Assembly (NCBI RefSeq): GCF_002863585.1
Contig: NZ_PGUY01000062.1
Location: 62,001-126,000, forward strand
From: Peribacillus deserti
GTDB taxonomy: Bacteria; Bacillota; Bacilli; Bacillales; DSM-1321
DNA length: 64,000 nucleotides
Direction: 5' to 3'
In this document: one piece after another, positions 35,486 through 45,034 of the stretch
How the letters are laid out: the number at the start of each line of letters is the position of its first letter
Numbering within the stretch: the stretch's first letter is position 1
Made by a program: the position numbers and the translations under genes
Notes under the pieces: generated by a model
The model's database searches: none
What the model saw: only the letters and a program-made list of their open reading frames with translations
Told to the model about the DNA's origin: nothing

Positions 35486-36577
35486 ATGGAAATCCTTACG
35501 ATCGAGACTTCAAATAAAACGTATCCTGTTTATCTCGGCCAGGATGCATTAGCCCTGCTGCCTGGATATTTAAAGGAAAAATACCGTTCAGCCAGAAGTA
35601 TACTCATCATTACAGATGAATCTGTCGGCGCACTCTATCTACAGAGATTAAAAAACGTGCTGGCTGATATTGAAAAAGAATTACATGTTTCTGTAGTCCC
35701 GAGCGGTGAAAAAGCCAAAACCTTTGATGTTTACTATAGCTGCTTAACACAGGCCTTAGAATTTGGCCTGAACAGGAAATCCTTAATTCTTGCTCTTGGC
35801 GGTGGTGCTGTTGGCGACCTTGCAGGTTTTGTCGCTGCAACCTACATGAGGGGAATTCCGTTTTTTCAAATCCCTACGACCATTCTTGCGCATGACAGTG
35901 CGGTGGGGGGAAAGGTTGCCATCAATCATGAAGCAGGAAAAAATATGATTGGGGCTTTTCATCAGCCTGAAGCTGTGTTTTTTGATTTAGACTTTATAGC
36001 TTCTCTTCCATTGAAAGAAGTCAGATCTGGTTTTGCGGAGATAATCAAGGAAGCACTTATAGTTGATCCGGAATTTTATTCATGGTTAACGGCCGGTATT
36101 CAAAGTCTTGAACACGTCGACATGCAGCAGCTTGCCTATGCAATAAAGATGGGCATTGGAGTTAAAGGGGCGATTGTGAAACAGGATGAAATGGAAAACG
36201 GAGTCCGGGCCTATTTGAATTTTGGCCATACCCTAGGGCATGCCATTGAAAACAGCCTGGGTTACGGCTCCATCACCCATGGTGAAGGAGTCATGATCGG
36301 AATGGTTTTTGCGCTGAAGCTATCCATCAGGTATTCAGGATTGAATTTTAATCTCACAACCTTTATTAATTGGGTGGATGCTTTAGGTTACAAAACCAAG
36401 ATTCCTTCCAAACTGAATGCAGACGATTTACTCGCTGCCATGAAGAAGGATAAGAAAACCACAGGCAGGGATATTACTTTTGTCCTTCTTGATCAGGTAG
36501 GGAAACCTGTCATAAAAACTCTGAATGATGATGAAGTGTTAACCGAAATGCTGCCAATGTTTGAGAATAAAAGATAA
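35486..36577 (+). CDS. aroB: 3-dehydroquinate synthase
   Basis: Protein of 363 aa. NAD-binding G-G-G-A-V-G-D-L-A-G-F-V-A-A near 97-110, then R-G-I-P and Q-I-P-T-T-x-L-A, and metal-binding histidines (F-G-H-T-L-G-H-A-I-E). It is the second step of the shikimate pathway. ATG 35486 starts right behind the aroC stop, with GGGAG upstream; the frame stays open upstream inside aroC but that is not used. Confidence 0.96.
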   Translation: MEILTIETSNKTYPVYLGQDALALLPGYLKEKYRSARSILIITDESVGALYLQRLKNVLADIEKELHVSVVPSGEKAKTFDVYYSCLTQALEFGLNRKSLILALGGGAVGDLAGFVAATYMRGIPFFQIPTTILAHDSAVGGKVAINHEAGKNMIGAFHQPEAVFFDLDFIASLPLKEVRSGFAEIIKEALIVDPEFYSWLTAGIQSLEHVDMQQLAYAIKMGIGVKGAIVKQDEMENGVRAYLNFGHTLGHAIENSLGYGSITHGEGVMIGMVFALKLSIRYSGLNFNLTTFINWVDALGYKTKIPSKLNADDLLAAMKKDKKTTGRDITFVLLDQVGKPVIKTLNDDEVLTEMLPMFENKR

Positions 36578-36591
36578 GTGGGGGATAAAAC

Positions 36592-36969
36592 ATGATCCGT
36601 GGAATCAGAGGTGCAATAACAGTAGAGAGTAATGATGAGAATCTGATCTTAAAAGCAACTGAAAGACTGCTTGGCACCCTTATTAAGGATAATAGCATTG
36701 AACCAGATCATGTTGCGTCTGTGTTCATTTCTGTTACTGAGGACATAGATGCTGCCTTTCCAGCTAAGGGGCTCCGAACATTTGAAGGATGGACCTATGT
36801 TCCTGTTATGTGTATGAGAGAAATACCGGTGCCTGGAGCTCTGCCTCTGTGCATAAGGATCATGCTTCATGTGAACACAAAAATAGAGCAGCAAGATATC
36901 CGGCATGCCTACTTGGAGCGGGCCGAAATTCTTAGACCGGACCTTAACACACAAGAAGTTTCTAATTGA
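36592..36969 (+). CDS. aroH: chorismate mutase AroH
   Basis: Protein of 125 aa of the trimeric AroH (non-helical) type. N-terminus M-I-R-G-I-R-G-A-I-T-V and the C-terminal R-A-E-I-L-R-P-D-L are typical. It converts chorismate to prephenate for tyrosine and phenylalanine. ATG 36592 behind GGGGGAT. In B. subtilis trpE follows; here the next gene is hisC after 154 bp. Confidence 0.95.
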   Translation: MIRGIRGAITVESNDENLILKATERLLGTLIKDNSIEPDHVASVFISVTEDIDAAFPAKGLRTFEGWTYVPVMCMREIPVPGALPLCIRIMLHVNTKIEQQDIRHAYLERAEILRPDLNTQEVSN

Positions 36970-37027
36970 ATTTTTACATAAGCAAGCAATTAATTTTACT
37001 AGGATACAGTCCATTAGTGAATTGGAA

Positions 37028-37094
37028 CTCTGTTGATTTGCGGGTAAAAAAGCGAGTGCCTCTCGCTTCAATCAACAAGCAAGATTAACAGAGC
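37028..37094 (+). other. nested inverted repeats in the aroH-hisC spacer
   Basis: An outer pair CTCTGTTGATT / GATTAACAGAG, an inner GTTGATT / AATCAAC pair, and a central AAGCGAG-TGCCT-CTCGCTT hairpin lie one inside another. GTTGATT...AATCAAC are also the ends of repeat A, so it may be a collapsed A element. It marks the place of the trp operon in B. subtilis. There is no T-run. Confidence 0.5.
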
Positions 37095-37123
37095 TTATAT
37101 TTTAATAAAGCGGAGTGGTAAAA

Positions 37124-38215
37124 ATGAAATGGAAAGAAGCAATCCTGAATTTAAAACCTTATCAGCCTGGAAGATCTATAGAAGAAGTAAAAAAGGCTTA
37201 TGGTTTAGAGCAGATTACTAAGCTTGCATCTAATGAAAATCCTTTCGGATGTTCTGAAAAAGCTAAAGATGTGATGAAAAATTACGGTAACTCACTGGCA
37301 CTTTACCCCGATGGCTATGCTACTGTATTGAGGAGCGCCGTATCGGAGCACCTCGGAGTCCAAGAACAAGAGCTTATATTCGGCAATGGATCTGATGAGA
37401 TTATACAGGTGATTTCCCGCAGTCTTTTATACCCTGGTGTGAATACTGTGATGGCGACCCCTACATTCCCGCAGTACAAGCATAATGCCGTGCTTGAGGG
37501 AGCGGAAATCAGAGAAGTGCCGCTGGTGGATGGCGAACATGATCTTGACTCGATGCTTGGAGCAATAGATGAAAATACCTCGGTAGTATGGGTATGTTCA
37601 CCAAACAATCCAACCGGCCGCTATGTCCCTCAGAATGTTTTGGTAGATTTCCTGAACAAGGTCCCTGAGCAGGTGCTGGTAGTGCTGGATGAAGCCTATT
37701 ATGAATATGTCGATGCACAGGATTATCCAGACACAATCAAACTGCTTGGACAATATAAAAATCTTATGGTCCTGCGCACATTTTCTAAGATTTACGGATT
37801 AGCAAGCTACAGAGTCGGCTATGGCGCAGCTCATTCAGAGCTTATCAGCCGTCTCGATCCTGCCCGGGAGCCCTTCAATACGAATACAATCGGCCAGTTT
37901 GCAGCAGCAGCTGCACTGGAAGATCAAGAATTTATAGCATACTGCCATGAAATGAATAAAAAAGGTCTGGCTCAATTTTATGATTTCTGTGAGAAAGAAG
38001 GACTGAAATATTATCCATCACAGGGTAATTTCATACTAATAGATGTAAAAGGCCCGGGAGACGAGGCTTTCCAATTCCTGATGGAAAAAGGTTATATCGT
38101 TCGATCTGGCAATGCTCTCGGCTTCCCGACAAGTATACGAGTTACCGTGGGCTCTCCTGAACAGAACGAGGGTGTCATCCGGCAGCTTACCGAGTTTTTA
38201 ACTAGCAACAAATAA
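37124..38215 (+). CDS. hisC: histidinol-phosphate aminotransferase
   Basis: Protein of 363 aa, fold-type I aminotransferase. [30 protein letters not shown], and the PLP Lys in T-F-S-K-I-Y-G-L-A with R-V-G-Y-G. In Bacillus it also transaminates aromatic keto acids, which explains its place in the aro cluster. ATG 37124 behind CGGAGTGG; a GTG at 37115 overlaps that site. Confidence 0.95.
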   Translation: MKWKEAILNLKPYQPGRSIEEVKKAYGLEQITKLASNENPFGCSEKAKDVMKNYGNSLALYPDGYATVLRSAVSEHLGVQEQELIFGNGSDEIIQVISRSLLYPGVNTVMATPTFPQYKHNAVLEGAEIREVPLVDGEHDLDSMLGAIDENTSVVWVCSPNNPTGRYVPQNVLVDFLNKVPEQVLVVLDEAYYEYVDAQDYPDTIKLLGQYKNLMVLRTFSKIYGLASYRVGYGAAHSELISRLDPAREPFNTNTIGQFAAAAALEDQEFIAYCHEMNKKGLAQFYDFCEKEGLKYYPSQGNFILIDVKGPGDEAFQFLMEKGYIVRSGNALGFPTSIRVTVGSPEQNEGVIRQLTEFLTSNK

Positions 38216-38250
38216 TCCATGCAGGAATTTTGTCAATCTGGAGGAATGAA

Positions 38251-39354
38251 ATGAAGGGAAATGTGTTTGTCATAGGGCTGGGTCTTATCGGCGGATCTGT
38301 TTCTCTGGCCATCCGAAATACACATCATGAAACGCTGATAACTGGCTATGATGTGGACCATAAAAATTTACGTCTGGCCAAGGTTCTGGGTTTAATAGAT
38401 AACGAGGCTGAGACAATAAAGGAAGGGGCAGAAGCCGCTGACCTTATTATCATAGGCACCCCGGTAGTTCAGGCTGAATCCATCATTAAAGAATTAGCAA
38501 TGCTGGATTTGAAAGATGATGTCATCATCACGGATGTCGGAAGTACAAAAAAAGGAATTACAACCATGGCTGCATGCCTGGAAGAAAAGGGATATACCTT
38601 TATTGGCGGGCATCCCATGGCGGGCTCCCATAAAAGCGGTGCAATTGCTGCAAAGCCGCATCTTTTTGAAAATGCCTTTTATTTATTAACTCCATACGAG
38701 GGAACGCCGGCAGGTCAGGTGGAAAACCTAAAAGATTGGCTTTCTGGTACTAAAGCTAATTTTTTAGTGATTACACCAGAATTACATGATCATTTAACAG
38801 GGGTAATCAGTCATTTCCCGCATATTATTGCAGCGGGGCTTGTTCACCAGGCAAAAAATTGCCATTCAGAGAAACAGCTTGTTTCAAGGCTTGCAGCCGG
38901 CGGATTTCGTGACGTTACAAGAATTGCTTCCAGCAGTCCGCAAATGTGGCGGGACATATTACTGCATAATAAAGATGTCATTCTGCAGCTTATGGAAGAA
39001 TGGATAGCCCAGATGGAGCAGGTCAAGCACATGGTACAGGGACAGGAAGCTGACGAAATTTTTGACTATTTTGCCACAGCCAAACGATTCCGTGATGACC
39101 TGCCTGTCAAAGCGCAGGGTGCCATTCCTGCTTTTTATGATCTTTATATAGATGTACCCGATTATCCGGGGGTGATTTCAGAAATCACGGGATATCTGGC
39201 ACAGGAAAATATAAGCATCACAAACATAAGAATTCTAGAAACAAGAGAAGAAATCTATGCTGCACTCGTTGTAAGTTTTCAGACAGAAAGCGACAGGAAG
39301 CTTGCGCGTGATTGTATACAAAAGCATACAAATTATGAAACAATTCTAACTTAA
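38251..39354 (+). CDS. tyrA: prephenate dehydrogenase with C-terminal ACT domain
   Basis: Protein of 367 aa. Rossmann motif [10 protein letters not shown] at 6-15; catalytic His in G-G-H-P-M-A-G-S-H near 118-126; ACT domain at about 295-365 ([12 protein letters not shown]). The ACT domain suggests feedback by tyrosine. ATG 38251 behind GGAGG, not the in-frame TTG-like start at 38230. Its stop overlaps a possible ATG of aroA. Confidence 0.94.
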   Translation: MKGNVFVIGLGLIGGSVSLAIRNTHHETLITGYDVDHKNLRLAKVLGLIDNEAETIKEGAEAADLIIIGTPVVQAESIIKELAMLDLKDDVIITDVGSTKKGITTMAACLEEKGYTFIGGHPMAGSHKSGAIAAKPHLFENAFYLLTPYEGTPAGQVENLKDWLSGTKANFLVITPELHDHLTGVISHFPHIIAAGLVHQAKNCHSEKQLVSRLAAGGFRDVTRIASSSPQMWRDILLHNKDVILQLMEEWIAQMEQVKHMVQGQEADEIFDYFATAKRFRDDLPVKAQGAIPAFYDLYIDVPDYPGVISEITGYLAQENISITNIRILETREEIYAALVVSFQTESDRKLARDCIQKHTNYETILT

Positions 39355-39371
39355 TGTCGAGGGAGTTGCAG

Positions 39372-40679
39372 ATGGTGAAAAATATGGATACACGTGTCTT
39401 ACACTTAACCGGTGCAGCTGTAAAAGGTGAAGTCGATATTCCAGGAGATAAATCGATATCGCACCGTGCAGTAATGTTCGGAGCGGTGGCGAATGGAAAA
39501 ACGACGATTAAAAATTTCCTGCCTGGTGCTGACTGTCTGAGCACTATTGCCTGTTTTAGCAGGCTGGGAGTAAGAATAGAAAGAGAAGGCAGCAGCGTAA
39601 CAGTGTACGGAGAAGGATTTGACGGACTGAAGGAGCCCTCAGCATTGCTGGATACAGGAAACTCTGGAACAACAACCAGATTAATGCTGGGAATCCTGGC
39701 CGGACTGCCTTTTCATTCTGTATTAGCCGGTGACGAATCGATCGCAAAACGGCCTATGAGCAGAGTGGTCAATCCGCTCCGTGAAATGGGTGCGGCCATT
39801 GACGGCCGGAATCAAGGAGAATATACCCCCCTTGCAGTCAGGGGCCAGAGCATGAAAGGAATCCGCTATAACCTGCCTGTTGCGAGTGCGCAGGTTAAGT
39901 CTGCTATCCTGCTCGCCGGGCTTCAGGCTGATGGGGATACGATTGTCATTGAACCTGCAAAGACAAGGGACCATACAGAAAATATGATTCAGCAATTCGG
40001 AGGGACAGTAGAAGTTGATGGTAATTTTGTTAAGCTTTCGGGACCGCAAAGCTTACAGGCTGCCGATATTATGGTTCCAGGAGATATTTCCTCAGCTGCC
40101 TTTTTCCTTGCAGCCGGGGCAATAGCAAAAAAGAGCTCCATCATTCTAAAAAATGTAGGCTTGAATCCGACACGGACAGGAATTATTGAGGTATTAAAGC
40201 AAATGGGCGCAAATATGGAAATCATCCCGCATGAACATCAAACATTTGAGCCGGCTGGAGATATTGTTATTTCTTCCTCCGATCTTAAGGGTGTTGAAAT
40301 AGGCGGTGATTTGATTCCGCGCCTGATTGATGAAATCCCAATCATAGCCCTACTTGCGACCCAGGCTGCTGGAAAAACAGTTATTAAGGATGCAGCCGAA
40401 TTGAAAGTCAAGGAAACTAACCGGATTAATACAGTAGCAGAAGAATTATCCAAACTAGGCGCTAAGATCATTCCTACAGATGATGGGATGATAATTGAAG
40501 GAAAAGCAGCACTGCATGGTGCTGATGTACAGAGCTATGGGGACCATCGAATTGGAATGATGCTGGCGGTAGCCTCTTTAATCGCAGACGGTGAGGTCCG
40601 CCTCTCTGATGCTGGTGCAGTGGAGGTATCATACCCTCAGTTCTTCGAACATTTATATGCCTTGGCTCAGCACAGTTAA
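39372..40679 (+). CDS. aroA: 3-phosphoshikimate 1-carboxyvinyltransferase (EPSP synthase)
   Basis: Protein of 435 aa (aroE in B. subtilis). Motifs: P-G-D-K-S-I-S-H-R near the N-terminus, G-N-S-G-T-T-T-R-L, and D-E-I-P near 315. It joins shikimate 3-phosphate and PEP. Start chosen at ATG 39372, seven bases after CGAGGGAG; ATG 39354 overlaps the tyrA stop but lies before that site. It is the last gene of the aromatic operon, followed by a strong terminator. Confidence 0.94.
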   Translation: MVKNMDTRVLHLTGAAVKGEVDIPGDKSISHRAVMFGAVANGKTTIKNFLPGADCLSTIACFSRLGVRIEREGSSVTVYGEGFDGLKEPSALLDTGNSGTTTRLMLGILAGLPFHSVLAGDESIAKRPMSRVVNPLREMGAAIDGRNQGEYTPLAVRGQSMKGIRYNLPVASAQVKSAILLAGLQADGDTIVIEPAKTRDHTENMIQQFGGTVEVDGNFVKLSGPQSLQAADIMVPGDISSAAFFLAAGAIAKKSSIILKNVGLNPTRTGIIEVLKQMGANMEIIPHEHQTFEPAGDIVISSSDLKGVEIGGDLIPRLIDEIPIIALLATQAAGKTVIKDAAELKVKETNRINTVAEELSKLGAKIIPTDDGMIIEGKAALHGADVQSYGDHRIGMMLAVASLIADGEVRLSDAGAVEVSYPQFFEHLYALAQHS

Positions 40680-40701
40680 ACTGCTGCCTCATGCTAAAGA
40701 A

Positions 40702-40735
40702 AGTCTGGCCATTTTACAAGGGCCAGACCTTTTTT
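40702..40735 (+). terminator. terminator of the aromatic operon
   Basis: GTCTGGCC and GGCCAGAC form an 8-bp stem with a 10-base loop, followed by CTTTTTT. Confidence 0.9.
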
Positions 40736-40793
40736 ATCATAATTTATTAAAATGAGCATAGCTTGTCATAAGACCATTGAGGAGGCTGGTTTA

Positions 40794-41657
40794 ATGGCAT
40801 TTGTTATGAATAATGTGACTCTCTACCAAAATAATACATATGAGCAAAAGGATTTCGCAGTCAAAAGTAACCGGATTTACACCGCCCATTGTCCTGTCAA
40901 CAAGTTATGCTATATGAAAATGGATTTAGACCCATATATTATGACTCCCTCATTTACCATGCTTTCCTTTGATTTACCCGAAGAACCGGATTTGGATTAC
41001 TATATTAATGAGTTTATACTCAAAGGGGCACATACCGTATTAACCGCGCCCTATGTCAGGTATGCCCATCAATTGGATACCGCTATACGTAATAGAAAGA
41101 AATCATTATCACGCTCGCCCCTGTCTTATATCATGGCTGTCAGAATTCCACTCAAATTATTGACACCTTCCTTTATGGTGCAATGTAAGAAAAGAAAAAT
41201 ACCGGCCGTATTCATTGAAATTTCTATAACAGACAACCTTGAACATATAGCCTGGGAATGGATCCGCTATGCTGCTTTTCCCTACAACCCTGTTCTTATC
41301 CCTATTTGCAATGACGAACCTGCCTGCTCGAAATGGACAAGAATCCTTGATAGTAAAAATATCAAACATCTTAGTCAATGCCCTGAGCCCGGGAAGCCTC
41401 TCGATGATGAAACTTTAAGAAAAATTGGAATTTATCCACAGAGAGGATATTTGCACACTGGCGGAGAATTAAGCTATAACCTCTTTCTAAAAAGCGGAGG
41501 AGAATCGTATGATGGTATTTTTTCCTGCGGGTATGATAGACTAGTTGTTACAGTTTTAGATGGTAAGATAATACGAGCAGGCAGCCGTCTGGACCTGGAA
41601 GGGGTCACTGGAGAGGAATTGATTGTAAAGGTCCCGGGTTTTTTTACCTCTTCCTAG
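40794..41657 (+). CDS. amidohydrolase-like protein without metal ligands, function unknown
   Basis: Protein of 287 aa. The first 35 residues (F-V-M-N-N-V-T-L-Y then D-F-A-V-K-S-N-R-I) and the end (Y-D-R-L-V-V-T-V-L-D-G-K-I-I-R-A-G) look like the two halves of the small composite domain of amidohydrolases. The H-x-H pair expected after the first part is missing; the sequence there is T-P-S-F-T-M-L-S-F-D-L. The protein is also 100 residues or more shorter than active members. It may be a non-catalytic derivative. ATG 40794 behind GAGGAGG. It stands alone between the aro operon terminator and ypiA; no B. subtilis equivalent here is known to me. Confidence 0.6.
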   Translation: MAFVMNNVTLYQNNTYEQKDFAVKSNRIYTAHCPVNKLCYMKMDLDPYIMTPSFTMLSFDLPEEPDLDYYINEFILKGAHTVLTAPYVRYAHQLDTAIRNRKKSLSRSPLSYIMAVRIPLKLLTPSFMVQCKKRKIPAVFIEISITDNLEHIAWEWIRYAAFPYNPVLIPICNDEPACSKWTRILDSKNIKHLSQCPEPGKPLDDETLRKIGIYPQRGYLHTGGELSYNLFLKSGGESYDGIFSCGYDRLVVTVLDGKIIRAGSRLDLEGVTGEELIVKVPGFFTSS

Positions 41658-41690
41658 CAGCGGCTGTACTTTGACTGTGAGGGAATGCAA

Positions 41691-42953
41691 ATGGTTAGCA
41701 TAGAAAGTATTTTAGAAAACTTAAAAGATGGTGAATTTGATCGAGTTTCAAAACATATAAATGAAATAAAATACAACGGCACTGAAGAAGAAATTCTTGA
41801 GTTAGCTGAAGGCTGTCTGCATTATGGATTTATTGAGGAAGCAAAAAGCCTGTATGAACACCTTCTAGAGATTTATCCAGAAGAAGGAGAACTTATGGTT
41901 TCAATCGCAGAAATACTCACTGAAATGGACAGGGAGGATGAAGCCATCCTTCTGCTTGAGAAAGTCAGCCAGAAAGATCCAGCCTATCCGAGTGCCCTTC
42001 TTCTCGAAGCGGATCTTTACCAAATGCAGGGGATGGATGAAGTAAGTGAAAGGAAGCTCCTGACAGCCAAAGAAATCCTTCCAGAAGAGATCATTATAGA
42101 CTTTGCTCTGGGGGAGCTATATTACCAGCAGGCAAAGTTCTTCGAGGCCCTTCAAAGCTATAGAAAAGTGATACAGCAGGAAAAAGAGGTATCAGGAATT
42201 AATTTGTGCCAGAGAATCGCTGATACTTTAAGCTCCTTGGGGAAATTCGAAGAAGCGCTGCCGTATTTTGACAAAGCCCTGGAAGAGAAACTGGAAATTA
42301 ATTTGTTGTTTGAATACGGGTTAACGGCATATCAAGCAGGCTATTACAATACTGCAGTCGAAAAGTTTTCAGAACTTAAGAATTTAGATCCTGAGTATCA
42401 TACCCTATATTTATACCTCGCAAAATCATATGAACAGATGGGTGATCCGGATCAAGCGCTTTCCGCAGCTAAAGAAGGCATCAAACAGGATGAGTTTAAT
42501 AAAGAACTATCCCATTTTGCCGGTAGGATGGCTCTAAAAAAGGGATTGGAAGAGGAAGCGGAATTCCACTTTAAAGATGCGTTGGCTTTAGATCCTGGCT
42601 TTATGGAGACAGCCCTTAATCTTTTGAAACTTTATCTTCATCAGGAGAAATATGAAGAAATCCTTGAAGTAATCAGTTCAGTTCAGCAATATGGCGAATA
42701 CGATCCGCAATTTGACTGGATTCTTGCCGTTAGTCATAATAAGCTCGAAAATTTTGCGGAAGCAGGCCGTTTCTTTGCCGAAGCTTATCCAGTATTTGAA
42801 GATAATCAGGACTTTCTAGAAGAGTATGGATATTTTCTGATTGAGGAAGGAAAAAACAAGGAAGCTGTAGAAATATTTAATAGGCTCCTGAACATGCAGC
42901 CTTCAAATGAAGAATATATCATGACATTAGAGCGGCTGAATGACCGTTTGTAA
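41691..42953 (+). CDS. ypiA: YpiA-like tetratricopeptide repeat protein
   Basis: Protein of 420 aa built from about ten TPR or TPR-like helical pairs over its full length, with the acidic composition usual for TPR scaffolds. No catalytic domain is seen. Position between the aro operon and ypiB matches YpiA of B. subtilis. ATG 41691 is six bases after GAGGGA; ATG 41685 is too close to it. The function is probably protein-protein interaction. Confidence 0.9.
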   Translation: MVSIESILENLKDGEFDRVSKHINEIKYNGTEEEILELAEGCLHYGFIEEAKSLYEHLLEIYPEEGELMVSIAEILTEMDREDEAILLLEKVSQKDPAYPSALLLEADLYQMQGMDEVSERKLLTAKEILPEEIIIDFALGELYYQQAKFFEALQSYRKVIQQEKEVSGINLCQRIADTLSSLGKFEEALPYFDKALEEKLEINLLFEYGLTAYQAGYYNTAVEKFSELKNLDPEYHTLYLYLAKSYEQMGDPDQALSAAKEGIKQDEFNKELSHFAGRMALKKGLEEEAEFHFKDALALDPGFMETALNLLKLYLHQEKYEEILEVISSVQQYGEYDPQFDWILAVSHNKLENFAEAGRFFAEAYPVFEDNQDFLEEYGYFLIEEGKNKEAVEIFNRLLNMQPSNEEYIMTLERLNDRL

Positions 42954-43049
42954 TAGTCCGAAAGACGCGGTGGCTTACGGGGATTTAAAGGTCTTACTCT
43001 GATTTTAAGGACATGTAAAAGTTCAATGTTTGATTTCACTCCGCTGATC

Positions 43050-43165
43050 TTAGCCGGTGCGAAACTGCCTGACGGGAAAAACAAGTCAAGGGGGACCCAG
43101 CAGGCTTAAACATGAGGGATGCACCCGAAACGCACCGCGGTAAGCGACTGCCGCTGGCTGTGATC
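43050..43165 (+). repeat. decayed intergenic repeat A between ypiA and ypiB
   Basis: GGTGCGAAACTGCCTGACGGG, GGGGGACCCAGCAGG and CGCACCGCGGTAAGCGACTGCC follow the order of repeat A with many substitutions. The palindromic core is lost. Confidence 0.45.
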
Positions 43166-43219
43166 AGATGATAAAAAAGAGCAGCTTATAAAAATATTAG
43201 GTACAGAGGAGGGACTCAC

Positions 43220-43765
43220 ATGCACACCCCTGTTTCTGTTGTAGAAAAGAAAGAATTTATCCGTTGGTTTTTAAATCATTACCAGTTAAAACGTAGAGAG
43301 TGTGTCTGGATCTTAAATTACCTGATCAGCCATGACCAGCTGATGAAAAAGGTTCATTTTGTAGAGCAGGCTAACTTGTGTCCGAGAGGATTAATCATGT
43401 CTACACATTGTGTAGAAGAAGCACCATTCAGGTTCTACAAATCTAATATAATGACGACTGATGCCGAAAAATCCTTTCATGATATCAGGCTGAACCGGGA
43501 TGAGGATATTTTTATTCAGCTGAATTTCCGTTCCGCCTACTCTTCTTACCAGTATGCGGCTGTCCTGGAAGAAAATCCGTTCATGCCTAAGAACCAGTTT
43601 TCTAATGAAAAAGACAAGGTACTTGCCGAGCAGTTCCTGGAAAATTCCCTGGCAATCTTCCAGCGTGAGAAATTAATGAAATTGATAGATGACGCTCTTG
43701 ACCAGCAGAACTTGGAAGAATTTCAAAAGCTGACAGCCCAGTTAAATCAGCTCAAAAAAATATAG
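43220..43765 (+). CDS. ypiB: YpiB-like UPF0302 protein with IDEAL domain
   Basis: Protein of 181 aa. The N-terminal about 115 residues are the UPF0302 domain ([14 protein letters not shown]). A C-terminal IDEAL-type helix pair lies at about 150-178 ([10 protein letters not shown]). The combination is specific to YpiB of Bacillaceae. It lies before ypiF and qcrABC as in B. subtilis. ATG 43220 behind GAGGAGGG. The biochemical role is not known from sequence. Confidence 0.9.
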   Translation: MHTPVSVVEKKEFIRWFLNHYQLKRRECVWILNYLISHDQLMKKVHFVEQANLCPRGLIMSTHCVEEAPFRFYKSNIMTTDAEKSFHDIRLNRDEDIFIQLNFRSAYSSYQYAAVLEENPFMPKNQFSNEKDKVLAEQFLENSLAIFQREKLMKLIDDALDQQNLEEFQKLTAQLNQLKKI

Positions 43766-43772
43766 CCATAAG

Positions 43773-43807
43773 GAACACCTGTCTTTTTAGCGGGTGTTCT
43801 TTTTATT
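43773..43807 (+). terminator. terminator after ypiB
   Basis: GAACACCTG and GGGTGTTC form a stem with a loop of about 10 bases and TTTTTATTT behind. Confidence 0.75.
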
Positions 43808-43897
43808 TGACTGGAATATCACTATCAATAATGTACCCAGTTAAGAAAAATGGTAAGATAGACTAGAATACATAATGCAGCAGCGGGAGTGAGATGA

Positions 43898-44362
43898 GTG
43901 AAGCTGGTACCTAAAGACATGGAGATGTTTGAACAGGCAAGGGAACATATTGATACAATTATCGTTCCGTTAATAGGAGTGGACTTTGGATCAGATACGA
44001 AATCATACGCAAGAATGAATGAGTTCCTGACAATCCTCTCCTCAGAAATCGAAAGGCAGTTTAAAGGGAGGATCATCCTTATTCCACCTTTCACCTATAT
44101 TGCATCATCTGAGGAAGAGGCAAAAAAGCAGGCAGCCCTAGACTGGAAGAGCAATTTTTTAAACGAAGGTTTCAAGCACGTTTTCTTTATAACGTGCGAC
44201 AGTAATTGGAAGGCTGTTGAAAATGATTTTGAGCAGACTCTCATCTGGGTCCCGGCAATTCCGCTTGAGGGGCTTGATGATACGTATAAAAGACAGATGA
44301 TGGATGAACAGGTAAGGCAGATTTCAACCATTTTTTCCCAGAGATGGCAGCGGGAAAAATAG
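43898..44362 (+). CDS. ypiF: YpiF-like DUF2487 protein
   Basis: Protein of 154 aa, soluble, starting V-K-L-V-P-K-D-M-E-M-F from a GTG at 43898 behind GGGAGTGAG. It matches the DUF2487 family (YpiF) in length and in its place before qcrA. No catalytic residues can be assigned. Conserved linkage with the bc complex genes suggests a link to them, but this is inference. Confidence 0.87.
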   Translation: MKLVPKDMEMFEQAREHIDTIIVPLIGVDFGSDTKSYARMNEFLTILSSEIERQFKGRIILIPPFTYIASSEEEAKKQAALDWKSNFLNEGFKHVFFITCDSNWKAVENDFEQTLIWVPAIPLEGLDDTYKRQMMDEQVRQISTIFSQRWQREK

Positions 44363-44416
44363 GAAATTTTTGTGAACAAAGCTTTTTTGGCATTGCATAT
44401 AAGAATTCCCAGATTA

Positions 44417-44445
44417 TTGACCTATTGGAAATATTGATATATCAT
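44417..44445 (+). promoter_or_regulatory. sigma-A promoter of qcrABC
   Basis: TTGACC (44417-44422), 17 bp, TATCAT (44440-44445). It lies about 80 bp before qcrA, in the only spacer of the operon. Confidence 0.6.
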
Positions 44446-44524
44446 TGTAATGTCCTTGTTTTATAGTAATCTAATTTTTTTGGTCATAAAAGACCGAGTT
44501 TTTTAATAGAGGGGGGGAAAATGT

Positions 44525-45031
44525 ATGAGCAAACATCGAGTTTCAAGACGTCAATTCCTGAACTATACTCTAACGGGTGTAGGCGGTTTCATGGCTGCCG
44601 GAATGTTAATGCCGATGCTTCGTTTTGCGGTTGATCCTGTATTGGAAGCGGCTGGGGGAGAAAATTATGTCGCTACAAAACAAAAAGTGGATGATCTGAC
44701 CGGAAAACCGGTAAGACTTGACTTTTCATACAAGCAGAAAGATGCATGGTATGAATCTGAAGTAACGGATACTGCATGGGTGTATAAAAACGATGAAGGG
44801 AAAATTGTTGCCCTTTCCCCGGTTTGTAAGCACTTAGGCTGTACGGTGGACTGGAATACGAGTAAGGATCATCCTAATCAATTCTTCTGTCCATGCCATT
44901 TCGGCCGTTATACGAAAGACGGCATGAACGTAAAAGGAACACCACCTCTTAAGCCTTTGGATAGTTACGATTACAAAGTCAAAGATGGAATCCTTTATCT
45001 AGGGTCAGCAGTTCCGCATAAGGAGGCGTAA
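44525..45031 (+). CDS. qcrA: menaquinol-cytochrome c reductase Rieske iron-sulfur subunit
   Basis: Protein of 168 aa. A twin-arginine signal (S-R-R-Q-F-L) and membrane anchor lie at about 7-32. The Rieske cluster motifs C-K-H-L-G-C and C-P-C-H-F-G are complete, giving two Cys and two His ligands. The complex passes electrons from menaquinol to cytochrome c. ATG 44525 behind GAGGGGGGG. qcrB follows after 3 bp. Confidence 0.97.
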   Translation: MSKHRVSRRQFLNYTLTGVGGFMAAGMLMPMLRFAVDPVLEAAGGENYVATKQKVDDLTGKPVRLDFSYKQKDAWYESEVTDTAWVYKNDEGKIVALSPVCKHLGCTVDWNTSKDHPNQFFCPCHFGRYTKDGMNVKGTPPLKPLDSYDYKVKDGILYLGSAVPHKEA

Positions 45032-45034
45032 TAA

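Noticed and set aside
36649-37071. 140-aa minus-strand open frame over aroH and its spacer
   Set aside because: It is antisense to aroH, without ribosome site or recognisable domain. It does not replace the missing trp genes.
43800-43897. T-box or other known riboswitch before ypiF, hisC, dapB or panB
   Set aside because: I looked for the T-box GGTGG-type conserved word and for known riboswitch cores and found none that I could support.
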